From contig NZ_LN650648.1 in NCBI RefSeq assembly GCF_900002575.1, positions 1,364,001-1,428,000 of the forward strand: a stretch of DNA of 64,000 bases. The letters are read 5' to 3'. This document shows, in pieces, positions 26,111 through 34,286 of the stretch. Source of the stretch: Romboutsia hominis. Lineage in GTDB: Bacteria > Bacillota > Clostridia > Peptostreptococcales > Peptostreptococcaceae. The translations under genes and the position numbers were made by a program. Every line of letters begins with the position of its first letter. Within the stretch, counting starts at the first letter, position 1. The notes under the pieces were generated by a model. The model did no database searches. It was given only the letters and a program-made list of their open reading frames with translations, and was not told where the DNA came from.

Positions 26111-26935
26111 TTAAATACTTTCTAAAAACTCCCTAACAACAGAAATATATTCTTTTGTATTTTCTACATATGGATTGTGTTTACTTTTTAATATTTTTAC
26201 GGTCTTGTTTTTAAAATTAAAATCTTTATAATGATCAATTCCAATAGAATAATCTTCATCACCACAGATTATAAGTGTTTTTACATTTAAGCTTCTAGTT
26301 AGGTTTGTATAGTCGTAAAAATAGTCTTCATTAAAAAATGCTTTTTTAGCTAAATTTTCATTAACCATATTTTTATCTATTATTTCAATATTTTTATAAT
26401 TAGAATAATTCATATACTGTAATTTATAATACAAATCATCTCTGATCAGTTTATTAGCAACCAAAGTCCACTTAGTTATAAGTTCGTCATATTTATATAT
26501 ATCAATATCTATATTTAATAGCTTACATCCATACTCTACTTGACTTTGTAAAGAATCATTTAAATTCAAAGTGCAATTAGTTAATATTAAAGCTTCAACA
26601 TGCTCTTTATATTTATATGCATAATTTACTGCTATTATCCCACCGAAAGAATGTGCTATTAAAATAAGTTTATTTAATTTAAGATTTTTACGTATATCCT
26701 CAATATCATCAACTAAACTGTTTATAGAATAGTCATCATCCAAGTTTCCATCAGAACGTCCGCACCCTCTTTGGTCTAAATATATCATATTACAAAATTT
26801 ACTAAACTCGTCCTTACAATAAATTTTAAAATCTTCACTCCAAGACCCAGGACCACCATGTATATATATACAATTCTTACCTTCCCCATATTCTTCAATA
26901 TATAAATTTATATTTTCTCTATTTTTTATAAACAT
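26111..26935 (-). CDS. Alpha/beta hydrolase, prolyl-iminopeptidase-like
   Basis: 274 aa. Oxyanion-hole motif HGGPGSW (residues 25-31), YLDQRGCGRSDG, nucleophile Ser in LIAHSFGGIIAV, Asp in IICGDEDYS and His in SKHNPYV complete a catalytic triad. The HGGPG plus DQRGxGxS pair is characteristic of S33 prolyl aminopeptidases and close relatives; the substrate is not certain. ATG follows AAAGGAG. Single gene with its own terminator, bracketed by the 26-bp direct repeats, which raises the chance that it was acquired as a unit. Confidence 0.8.
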   Translation of the reverse strand: MFIKNRENINLYIEEYGEGKNCIYIHGGPGSWSEDFKIYCKDEFSKFCNMIYLDQRGCGRSDGNLDDDYSINSLVDDIEDIRKNLKLNKLILIAHSFGGIIAVNYAYKYKEHVEALILTNCTLNLNDSLQSQVEYGCKLLNIDIDIYKYDELITKWTLVANKLIRDDLYYKLQYMNYSNYKNIEIIDKNMVNENLAKKAFFNEDYFYDYTNLTRSLNVKTLIICGDEDYSIGIDHYKDFNFKNKTVKILKSKHNPYVENTKEYISVVREFLESI

Positions 26936-27237
26936 AAATTCTCCTTTATTCTGAAAATGTCTAATAATAATCTCGACTTAATTTGTAAATTATTTTATAA
27001 AAATTCTATAAGTTTTATTCTAAATTCGAATGTTTAAATTAGATTTTAAGAGAGAGTTATAAAAATTATGTTGATTTATATCTAGAATAAATAATATGCA
27101 CTTATAATCTAATCTAAGTATTTTTACTTAATTTTAATCATTTAAATAGAAAAAGGTTTTAAAATAATTTAATTATGTAAACTAAAGTAAGTTATATAAT
27201 TAAAAATATATATTTTAGAATCCAAAACATACATAAT
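26936..27237. other. Intergenic region between hydrolase and alaX
   Basis: No gene seen. It holds the hydrolase promoter region and the right copy of the 26-bp repeat (27158-27183). Confidence 0.4.
27158..27183 (+). repeat. 26-bp direct repeat, right copy
   Basis: Identical to 25945-25970; see there. Confidence 0.85.
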
Positions 27238-27279
27238 AAGGTAAGTATAGCACTTATAGAAATCTACACTTACCTTTAA
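27238..27279 (-). terminator. Terminator after alaX-like gene
   Basis: AAGGTAAGT with TATAG and CTACACTTACCTT form an interrupted stem three bases beyond the stop codon of the AlaX-like gene. Confidence 0.65.
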
Positions 27280-27282
27280 CAA

Positions 27283-28485
27283 CTAAATCAACTCTTTTTT
27301 TATTTTATCAAAAGCATAATCAATAGCTACTTCTAAGTTACCGTTATTATTACCACCACCTTGGGCTAAGAATGTACTTCCTCCTCCTCTTCCATCAAGC
27401 AGTGTCATTGTATCTCTTAAGATATTGTTCATACTAATATTATTTATATTTTTAGAACTAGCAAAAACTAAATTAACTCTATCATCATTTTTAACTCCAA
27501 CTAAAGATATAACATTTTCTGACTCAGTTATTTTAGATGCTATTTTAGATATATACTTGATATCCTTATCTATGTATATCTTTTTTATAATAGATATATC
27601 ATTTACCTTATCTGAATTATTTATCATCTCTTTTATTTCAAAATTAACAATAACATCTTCAATCTTCCTTTTTTCATAAAGGGCATCTTCAAGTTTATCG
27701 TGAAGTTTTTTAACACCATTTATAGCTTCTTCTTCAGTTGAACTTAAATATCTACAAATATCCGTTAAATAAATATCTCTTTTTAGAGAGCTGTTTATAG
27801 CTCTTTTTCCTGCTAAAAATTCGATTCTTATAGAATCCTTATTTTTTTCCCATCTTCTTATCTTTATCATTCTAACATCTAGTGTAGACTTTGGGTGAAC
27901 ACCACAACAAGCATTAGAGTCTAAATCACCTATTTTAACAATTCTTATTTCTTCTGAAGTATCTGGTAAATCTCTTCTTATCCATATCTTTTTTAAATCT
28001 TTTTTAGATGGAATCAATGTTTCTACCTCTATATTTTCACTTATTATATCATTTGCCATTCTTTCAACTTCTCTTATTTCATCAATAGTAAGAGGACCTT
28101 TTATATCGACAGTACTTATCTCACTACCTAAATGAAAAGCAGTTGTATTTTTTTTAAATAAAGTATAAAAGCATCCTGATAATATATGCTGTGCAAAATG
28201 TTGATGCATTCCATCTTCTCTTCTTTCCCAATCTATAAAACATTTTACTTTATGTATTTTTATAGGTTTTTTTTCCACTACATGGTATACCTTATTGTCT
28301 TTTTCATATACATCTAAAACATCATGAACATCTATCTTTCCTAAATCGCAAAACTGTCCACCACCACCAGGGAAAAATGCTGTTTTATCTAATACTATAT
28401 GATATTTTCCATTTACTTCTAATATTTCCTCTATTTCTGCGACGAATTCTTTTATATATTGATTTGTATAGTATAATTTTTCCAT
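27283..28485 (-). CDS. Alanyl-tRNA editing protein AlaX, long form with DHHA1 domain
   Basis: Free-standing relative of the AlaRS editing domain that hydrolyses Ser- or Gly-tRNA(Ala). N-terminal beta-barrel (KTAFFPGGGGQFCDLG), zinc site HQHFAQHILSG plus CCGVHPKSTLDVRMI (His-x3-His and Cys-x3-His), a helical linker, then a C-terminal DHHA1 domain with DGRGGGSTFLAQGGGN (about 370-385). 400 aa fits AlaX-L. ATG follows TAGGAGG. Probably single-gene transcription. Confidence 0.88.
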   Translation of the reverse strand: MEKLYYTNQYIKEFVAEIEEILEVNGKYHIVLDKTAFFPGGGGQFCDLGKIDVHDVLDVYEKDNKVYHVVEKKPIKIHKVKCFIDWERREDGMHQHFAQHILSGCFYTLFKKNTTAFHLGSEISTVDIKGPLTIDEIREVERMANDIISENIEVETLIPSKKDLKKIWIRRDLPDTSEEIRIVKIGDLDSNACCGVHPKSTLDVRMIKIRRWEKNKDSIRIEFLAGKRAINSSLKRDIYLTDICRYLSSTEEEAINGVKKLHDKLEDALYEKRKIEDVIVNFEIKEMINNSDKVNDISIIKKIYIDKDIKYISKIASKITESENVISLVGVKNDDRVNLVFASSKNINNISMNNILRDTMTLLDGRGGGSTFLAQGGGNNNGNLEVAIDYAFDKIKKELI

Positions 28486-28655
28486 ATTACCTCCTACTGT
28501 GAATTTATTTATAATTGTAATTTTACACTACTTCTTATAAAGAATAAAGCTTTCTTAACAATATTAATTTTTAAGTATTTTAACTTAATTAAATAAACTA
28601 AAATGCCATTTGATCAAATGAGACGACTTAAAATAATTAAGTTAATCTAATATAA

Positions 28656-28688
28656 AATAAAAAAGAGGGTTTAAACCCTCTAAAAAAT
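28656..28688 (-). terminator. Terminator downstream of corA-like gene
   Basis: AGAGGGTTTAAACCCTCT is a perfect 18-base palindrome; reading the minus strand it is followed by TTTTTTATTTTAT. It lies 90 bases beyond the CorA stop; the bases between hold no gene. Confidence 0.8.
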
Positions 28689-28777
28689 ATATTAATAAAT
28701 CATTTTCAATTAAAAAATAGTTTTAACCATTATATTCCAGTATTTGTAGTATTAAAATATTAAATTAAGAGATATAA

Positions 28778-29737
28778 TCAAAGTAGATTTTTTAGTTTGA
28801 ATATTAGAATGCCTATTATAACTATTATAATCATAACAGTTATAACTATTGGATAAGCATATACAAAGTCAAGTTCTGGCATAAATCTAAAGTTCATCCC
28901 ATATATACCTGTTATAATAGTCAATGGCGATGATATTGCTGTAAGTAAAGTAAGTTTTGTTATCAAGCTATTAGTTTTTTCTGCTACTTGAGAAGAATAA
29001 ATATCAAGAAGCTTATCTGCTAGTTCTCTAGTGGATAAAGAAAATGAATAAAGTTTCTCTATACCAAAGTCTATACTTTGAAAGTTTTCGAGATTTTGCT
29101 TCCTTATATCAGAGTATTTCAAGTACCTTATATTTTCCTTTAATATTCTATCACCTATATATAAAAGGGGTCTTGTATTTTTTACGATAGATCTAGTTAT
29201 GCCTCTTATATGATTTATTTTTATTACATGTTCATCTATTGCATTTTCAAGTATATCATCTTCTAATTTTAATATGATATCTTCTATCTTTTCTAGTATT
29301 TCAAATTGATGCATTATTATATTTTTAAGTATTAAATAATTAATATTAAATAAAATAACTATATTAGAAGTATTATTTAATTTAATATTATTAGTTATTA
29401 TATTTTTTACAAATTCGAATATAAAATTTTCTTCATTGCATATAACTAATACAAAATTTTCTGATAAGTATATATTTATTTCTTCTACGTATATATCATT
29501 ATTCATTATTTCAAAGGTATTTATGCTAAGAAAATCATAATTATCAAATAAATCTAATTTTATATTTTCATCAAATTTAAGGCAATCATTAAAAGTAATT
29601 TCATCTATCTCTAATATATTTTTAAGTAGATTTAATTGCTTAGGATCACTTAGTATAATATAAGAATTATTTTTATTGTAAAATCCTTCAGTAAAATTAT
29701 CATATTTATCTCTAGTATCTAGATTAAGTATATACAT
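28778..29737 (-). CDS. CorA-family divalent cation transporter
   Basis: 319 aa. Cytosolic N-terminal domain of ~255 residues, long helix, then two C-terminal TMs; the first ends with the signature GMN in ITGIYGMNFRFMPELD, the second is VYAYPIVITVMIIIVIIGIL, followed by a short basic tail. This is the CorA/Alr1/Mrs2 build for Mg2+ (or Co2+/Ni2+) uptake; some clostridial paralogues are divergent, as this one is outside the pore. ATG follows TAGGTGAT. Monocistronic. Confidence 0.88.
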   Translation of the reverse strand: MYILNLDTRDKYDNFTEGFYNKNNSYIILSDPKQLNLLKNILEIDEITFNDCLKFDENIKLDLFDNYDFLSINTFEIMNNDIYVEEINIYLSENFVLVICNEENFIFEFVKNIITNNIKLNNTSNIVILFNINYLILKNIIMHQFEILEKIEDIILKLEDDILENAIDEHVIKINHIRGITRSIVKNTRPLLYIGDRILKENIRYLKYSDIRKQNLENFQSIDFGIEKLYSFSLSTRELADKLLDIYSSQVAEKTNSLITKLTLLTAISSPLTIITGIYGMNFRFMPELDFVYAYPIVITVMIIIVIIGILIFKLKNLL

Positions 29738-29804
29738 TTTATCACCTATGTTATATTATTCCTTTTATTTATGATTAAATATACATACATTTAATTTTTA
29801 TATT

Positions 29805-29851
29805 AAAATATCCTACATATATCTTTAACCAAGATATATGTAGGATATTTT
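29805..29851. terminator. Bidirectional terminator
   Basis: A perfect 21-bp stem (ATATCCTACATATATCTT with its complement) and 5-base loop; ends three bases from the stop of the 103-aa gene, followed by T-rich tracts on both strands. Confidence 0.85.
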
Positions 29852-29853
29852 AT

Positions 29854-30165
29854 CTATTTTAAACTTTCTAAAAGTTTATATGCATTCTCTTTAGTCGTTA
29901 ATGTAAGTTTCGCATCATCTGTTAAACTCTCACCTACATACTTTTTATCTACAAATTCAGTTCCATTTTTTATTTTTATAAGGTATGGTTTACTCATATT
30001 TGATTTAGTTAATGTGGTATATGATATTATATCTTTTTCTTTATCATAATTCCATACTTGAACAGAAATAGCTGTAGTATCATGTAACTCTATCTCTGAT
30101 GTTATATATACAGCTTCCACTTCTCCTCTAATAAGTTTTTTCATCTCATTTTTACATACTCCCAT
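29854..30165 (-). CDS. Conserved-looking hypothetical protein (103 aa)
   Basis: No family recognised. Mixed alpha/beta composition, no signal peptide, no TM, one Cys near the start. Central beta-rich stretch (AISVQVWNYDKEKDIISYTT, then YLIKIKNGTEFV). Third gene of a tight operon behind the UDG-like gene (15 bases between) and the NUDIX gene. GGGGG precedes ATG; an in-frame ATG at codon 8 is an alternative start. Confidence 0.6.
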   Translation of the reverse strand: MGVCKNEMKKLIRGEVEAVYITSEIELHDTTAISVQVWNYDKEKDIISYTTLTKSNMSKPYLIKIKNGTEFVDKKYVGESLTDDAKLTLTTKENAYKLLESLK

Positions 30166-30180
30166 GTTATCCCCCTAATA

Positions 30181-30918
30181 TTATAAGTTAAAGTTATGCT
30201 TTTTTATTATTTTAATCATATTATCTTTATTCTCTTTTAATTGGATTAATCTATGAGCATTAGCACCTGATGGGTGAGGAAATCCTATTAGTATTTGATC
30301 TCTATCTAATATTTTTTCATCTGCTAAATGTATCAAAACTTCTTCTACTGCTTTTCCCATAGGTATTATTAAAACCCCTTTTAAATCTTCTAATTTATTT
30401 TTAAAGTTGTTATTAATGTATTTCATCAGTAGCTTATTTTTCATAAGCTTTGGAGTATGGCCTGTATAATTTTTGCCATTTACAAAAACAGGATAAGGAA
30501 TAAGAGCATCTGTGTATAACAAATGACTATTAGAATTAAATAATTCTTCACAACTTTTTATGTTTAAAGCTTCATTTAATTTAACTTCATCTAACATGTA
30601 TATAATATTTTTAGTCAAACTTTTGCTAAATGGTGAAGAGATTTTGCAATTACTTTGTCTGTTATATATGTTATAAGAATTTTCTAATCCATTTTTAAAG
30701 TTAGATATATATGTACTCATCTGCTCAAATCCTGGTGTTATACCAACTATAAACACTCTAGTGCAAATACTTATTTTTTCACTTATTGGAATATAGTATA
30801 TTTCTAGATTTTTATCCCTATCTAGCAGTAAGCCTTCTGTTAACAAATCTTCTCTAGTGTATTTTTCTTTATTTGGCAATCTTTTTATGATATTAATATA
30901 ACCGTCTAAATTTTTCAT
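30181..30918 (-). CDS. Uracil-DNA-glycosylase-superfamily-like protein
   Basis: 245 aa. Two motifs of the UDG fold are present: VFIVGITPGFEQM (motif A, GxxPG, about 54-66) and GFPHPSGANAHR (motif B, HPSxxN, about 213-224). The usual catalytic Asp/Asn after GxxPG is not obvious, so activity may differ from uracil removal. It sits between a NUDIX hydrolase (18 bases) and a small unknown gene in one operon, suggesting nucleotide or nucleic-acid housekeeping. ATG follows AGAGGAT. Superfamily call is inference from the two motifs. Confidence 0.65.
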   Translation of the reverse strand: MKNLDGYINIIKRLPNKEKYTREDLLTEGLLLDRDKNLEIYYIPISEKISICTRVFIVGITPGFEQMSTYISNFKNGLENSYNIYNRQSNCKISSPFSKSLTKNIIYMLDEVKLNEALNIKSCEELFNSNSHLLYTDALIPYPVFVNGKNYTGHTPKLMKNKLLMKYINNNFKNKLEDLKGVLIIPMGKAVEEVLIHLADEKILDRDQILIGFPHPSGANAHRLIQLKENKDNMIKIIKKHNFNL

Positions 30919-30936
30919 AAAATTTCATCCTCTTTA

Positions 30937-31497
30937 TCATTTGGTATTCATTTTATCTATAAATTTATTGTATAGTCTTAACATATGAGGCTCATTTTTT
31001 ACGTATTTATCTAATTTATTTATAGGTATCCACATAACCCCACTATTTTCATCTTCTTTAACTATTAATTCTTCATTTTCATCAGCTTCCACTAAATATG
31101 CTATAGATAAATGAAGATGAGGGGCTACATATTTTCCTCTTTTGATGTGGCTTTTAACTTCTAATATGTCTATAGAAAATATATCATTTCCTATTATCCT
31201 TGGATTTTTAACACCTGTTTCTTCTTCTAGTTCTTTTATAGCCACCCTTAAAAAGTCATCATCTCCATCATTATGTCCTCCCATCCATGACCAAGTATTA
31301 TAGATATTGTGATGTACCATTAAAACTTTATCACGTGATTTATTTACTACAAATGTAGAAGATGTTAGATGAGCTATTTCATTATTTCTAGTTAACACAT
31401 CGTCAAAATCATTTATAGCTTTTAGTATTATTTCCTTATCTTTACTTTCTTGTTCATTAAATGGCTTATATTCTTTTATAGGTTTAATCCATTTCAT
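30937..31497 (-). CDS. NUDIX hydrolase
   Basis: 186 aa. Nudix box GHNDGDDDFLRVAIKELEEE followed by TGV: the pattern Gx5Ex7REUxEExGU with Asp for the first Glu and Lys for Arg; the metal-binding EExxE core is intact. N- and C-terminal extensions (KYVAPHLHLSIAYLVEAD) are like those of clostridial NUDIX proteins of unknown substrate. First gene of a three-gene operon. ATG follows AAGGGAG. Confidence 0.85.
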   Translation of the reverse strand: MKWIKPIKEYKPFNEQESKDKEIILKAINDFDDVLTRNNEIAHLTSSTFVVNKSRDKVLMVHHNIYNTWSWMGGHNDGDDDFLRVAIKELEEETGVKNPRIIGNDIFSIDILEVKSHIKRGKYVAPHLHLSIAYLVEADENEELIVKEDENSGVMWIPINKLDKYVKNEPHMLRLYNKFIDKMNTK

Positions 31498-32045
31498 ATT
31501 ATCATCTCCCTTGCTATATATAAGTATATATTAACATATAAATATGTAAATTAATGTAGCTTTTGTATTATTATTTTATATCTAAATAATTATTCAAATC
31601 TTCATTTTGCTTTATCATATATTTTACTAAAGCTATAATTCAAGTTACTACACTTAAAGTATTTGTAAGTATTATTAGTGTTTCAATGATTCCAAGTTTT
31701 TCTACTTGCATGAACCCTCTACTCTTTCCAAAATTATTTATTAAATAAGATTAAGTCAACAGTTTTTCTTTAAATATATTGCTCTCATGAGGAAGTATTG
31801 CTGTTGCACCAGTTTTAATACTGATTTTATCTAAGTTTACATTTATACCCATATATTTTATCGTAGTTTTTCAATAGATTTATTTTAAGATTATTTCTTA
31901 TTCTACATAAGTCACTTTTAATCCTTTTACTTAGATATGATAATTTATTAGCTATATAAATTAATAAATAATTTCATAATATATGTAACAATCTGTTTAT
32001 ATATTTAATATATTTATAGTAAATATATTTTAAGGAGTTGACACT
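31498..32045. other. Gap with small interrupted ORF(s)
   Basis: Apart from the UGA-interrupted ORF at 31571-31711, the minus strand holds a 33-codon frame from ATG near 31852 to TAA near 31752 (MGINVNLDKISIKTGATAIL at its start). Its composition looks coding but it has no ribosome binding site. Nothing else found. Confidence 0.35.
31571..31711 (-). pseudogene. Small single-TM protein ORF interrupted by in-frame TGA
   Basis: ATG at 31711 follows AGAGGG. 23 codons are read to TGA (31642-31640), and the same frame continues 22 more codons to TAA. Joined, it reads as one membrane-spanning helix followed by a charged tail (IIALVKYMIKQNEDLNNYL). TGA sits in the hydrophobic part where Trp (TGG) would fit, so a nonsense mutation is the simplest reading. 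A 6-bp stem GCTTTA/TAAAGC starts 6 bases after the TGA, but its loop starts at 12 bases, closer than usual for SECIS. Confidence 0.45.
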
Positions 32046-32246
32046 ATGTATGAATATGCTTTAGATTTTTTAAATGAATATGTTGAAATATACTCATATC
32101 TATCTAAAGAAAAACTATACGGTGAAATCATAAGAGTAACTCCTATAGAAGTTGTTTTAAATAGAAAACATATAGATAAAGCATCCAATAAGAATTACGA
32201 CTTGTATATACCTTTAACATCTATAATTTATATAAAGAAACTATAA
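32046..32246 (+). CDS. Small protein, possible Sm-like/beta-barrel fold (66 aa)
   Basis: ATG follows AAGGAGTTGACACT. A short helix (YEYALDFLNEY) is followed by alternating beta strands: VEIYSYLSKEKLYGEIIRV, TPIEVVLNRKH and DLYIPLTSIIYIKKL. The order strand-turn-GEI-strand-VxL-strand-IPLTSIxYI resembles Hfq/LSm or SH3-type small barrels. No family identified; fold call is by pattern only. Followed directly by a terminator. Confidence 0.6.
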   Translation: MYEYALDFLNEYVEIYSYLSKEKLYGEIIRVTPIEVVLNRKHIDKASNKNYDLYIPLTSIIYIKKL

Positions 32247-32261
32247 TATAAGGATATCAAA

Positions 32262-32296
32262 AATAAAAAGCTACAGCTTTAAGCTGTTGCTTTTAT
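32262..32296 (+). terminator. Terminator after the 66-aa gene
   Basis: AAAAGCTACAGCTT and AAGCTGTTGCTTTT pair with one T-T mismatch. The T run is short. Confidence 0.75.
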
Positions 32297-32307
32297 GAGT
32301 GTATTTG

Positions 32308-33282
32308 TTACTTTATTAACTTAAATATGCTATTAAAGAATTTATCGTATACTCTTGCAAAAACTTTTTTAGATAATATATATGTTACAAATATAGGGCT
32401 TGCAAGTATAATCCACATAGTCAAAATATTTTTATTCCAAGCAGGTACTAAATAAAATATTATTAATATTACGTATATATGGTAAACATACACATACATA
32501 GTCGACTTTCCCATTGAAGTGTAAAAGGTCTTTTTATTAGGTATCACAGTTAATATAAATGTAGAAAGTATTATACTACATAAATATAAAATAACCCTAT
32601 ATACACTACCCTTAAATATATTCATTCCAAGTTCTAAATAAGAGTATGAACCATATAAAAAGCTATAGCTTATAATATTATTTTCGGATATAAATAAAGC
32701 TAATGCTATAAACATACTTATTCCCAAAATGCTAATCCATATATTTATACTATTATATAACTTATTTAATGTATTTATATTAGTATAATATCCTAATAAG
32801 AAAAAGGGCAAATATACTATTGTTCTTGAAAAAGATAACATTGAACCATTAGGAACAAGCCCAATAAAAATACCAAGTATAAAACTTATAGGAAGTATAT
32901 ATTTAATCTTTATTAAATATTTAAGAGATATCCTCCAAAAAAATAGGCTTAATAAAAACCATAAGGTCCATCCCGGATATATAACTGGTATGTAAGTTTC
33001 CTTTGTATATAGATATGCCAAGGAATACCAAATTATATTTAATACAATATACGGTATAAGTAACTTTCTTAAAAGAAACTTTCTGCTTTTGTTTATATTT
33101 TTCGAAAGTAGCCCTGATATAAATATAAATAAAGGCATATGAAAAGTATATATAAATATATATATACCCATTAAAATATAATTTCCTTCCATATATCGTT
33201 CTATTAGATGACCAAATACTACAAAGAATATGAGTACAAACTTTATATTATCTATGTAGTAATTATTTTCAATTTTATTCAT
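32308..33282 (-). CDS. Acyltransferase family 3 membrane protein
   Basis: 324 aa from ATG at 33282 (AAAGGAG 6 bases away; an upstream frame to 33327 lacks a site). About ten TM helices. N-terminal signature YIDNIKFVLIFFVVFGHLIE with the conserved His of AT3 acyltransferases, LWFLLSLFFWRISLKY in the middle. These integral enzymes O-acetylate or acylate surface sugars, peptidoglycan or lipids. It follows an esterase gene closely (55 bases), suggesting a coupled modification function; the acceptor is unknown. Confidence 0.83.
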   Translation of the reverse strand: MNKIENNYYIDNIKFVLIFFVVFGHLIERYMEGNYILMGIYIFIYTFHMPLFIFISGLLSKNINKSRKFLLRKLLIPYIVLNIIWYSLAYLYTKETYIPVIYPGWTLWFLLSLFFWRISLKYLIKIKYILPISFILGIFIGLVPNGSMLSFSRTIVYLPFFLLGYYTNINTLNKLYNSINIWISILGISMFIALALFISENNIISYSFLYGSYSYLELGMNIFKGSVYRVILYLCSIILSTFILTVIPNKKTFYTSMGKSTMYVYVYHIYVILIIFYLVPAWNKNILTMWIILASPIFVTYILSKKVFARVYDKFFNSIFKLIK

Positions 33283-33337
33283 GGTTACTCCTTTACTTTT
33301 AAAACACTTACTATAATCATTATTCATAAAAATGTAT

Positions 33338-34174
33338 CTATATATCTATTTTCTTTATATCATCTATTTCCTTTATAAATCTTAATATATATTCAGAATA
33401 TTTATTTCCATCTCCTCTTACTATATCTATTGTATCTTCGTGTTCTGCTCTTTTTATTGTTTTAAGTATAGTATTTTCATCTAGATTATTTACTTTTTTA
33501 ATAAAAGATATAGAAGTATTAACATTAATTAAAGAATCACTTTCTCCATGAATACACAGTATAGGTAAATTAACTTCTTTGTTTAAAAGGCTTATAGGAT
33601 TTGCTTTTTTAATATTACTTTTATATACATAATTGTTCACCAATATTTTAGAGTATATAGAAGTACATTTTGAAAAATCAAGCACTCCAGACAATGATAT
33701 AAAACCCTTTAATAAATCTTTATTAATATTATATTTTAACTGTCTATCATGGTCGAACACTAAACGAGAAGCTAATTCTCCACCTGCCGAATATCCTGCA
33801 ATTACTATACTATTTATTTCTTTATTACATTCTATATAGTGTTTTAAAGCTTTAAATACATCATCTATCTGAGTTGGATATCTATGAAAAGGAACTAGCC
33901 TATATCCACATAATACAGTTTGATATCCTAATTTATAAAAAAATTTCCCTACACCACTATAAAGTGATGGATTTCCATGCCACCAGCCTCCACCATGTAT
34001 AAAAAATATAGTTGACTTTAAATTACTGCTATAAGGAGTGTATACCTTATAATATTGTCTTTTATTATTACCATATCTAATAATTTTCCCTTTTATATTA
34101 TTATCTTTTATATAGCTATTAGTTATAGTTTTGCCTATATTAAATAATTTAAGTTTTATGGATTTTAAGTTCAT
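33338..34174 (-). CDS. Alpha/beta hydrolase, carboxylesterase/lipase-like (HGGGW)
   Basis: 278 aa. Oxyanion motif FFIHGGGWWHGNPS (about 72-85), nucleophile Ser in VIAGYSAGGELAS, Asp in LCIHGESDSLIN and His in KRAEHEDTID. This is the hormone-sensitive-lipase / BD-FAE esterase type. No signal peptide. ATG follows AAGGA at modest strength. It is upstream of the acyltransferase on the same strand, so the pair may add and remove acyl groups on the same compound (inference). Confidence 0.83.
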   Translation of the reverse strand: MNLKSIKLKLFNIGKTITNSYIKDNNIKGKIIRYGNNKRQYYKVYTPYSSNLKSTIFFIHGGGWWHGNPSLYSGVGKFFYKLGYQTVLCGYRLVPFHRYPTQIDDVFKALKHYIECNKEINSIVIAGYSAGGELASRLVFDHDRQLKYNINKDLLKGFISLSGVLDFSKCTSIYSKILVNNYVYKSNIKKANPISLLNKEVNLPILCIHGESDSLINVNTSISFIKKVNNLDENTILKTIKRAEHEDTIDIVRGDGNKYSEYILRFIKEIDDIKKIDI

Positions 34175-34208
34175 TTATATACCATCCTTGAATTTTTCTT
34201 CTAAATAT

Positions 34209-34244
34209 ATAAAAAGACATGAAGTTTAATTCATGTCTTTTTAT
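34209..34244 (-). terminator. Terminator after nox
   Basis: ATAAAAAGACATGAA and TTCATGTCTTTTTAT pair with a 5-6 base loop; it lies about 40 bases beyond the NADH oxidase stop. Confidence 0.8.
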
Positions 34245-34286
34245 ATATTATATGCTATTATATTTTTATAATACTTATTCTAATTT

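Noticed and set aside
31571-31711. Second selenoprotein
   Set aside because: The UGA sits within a hydrophobic helix with no Cys/redox context, and the hairpin is too close to the UGA; a Trp-to-stop mutation is simpler.
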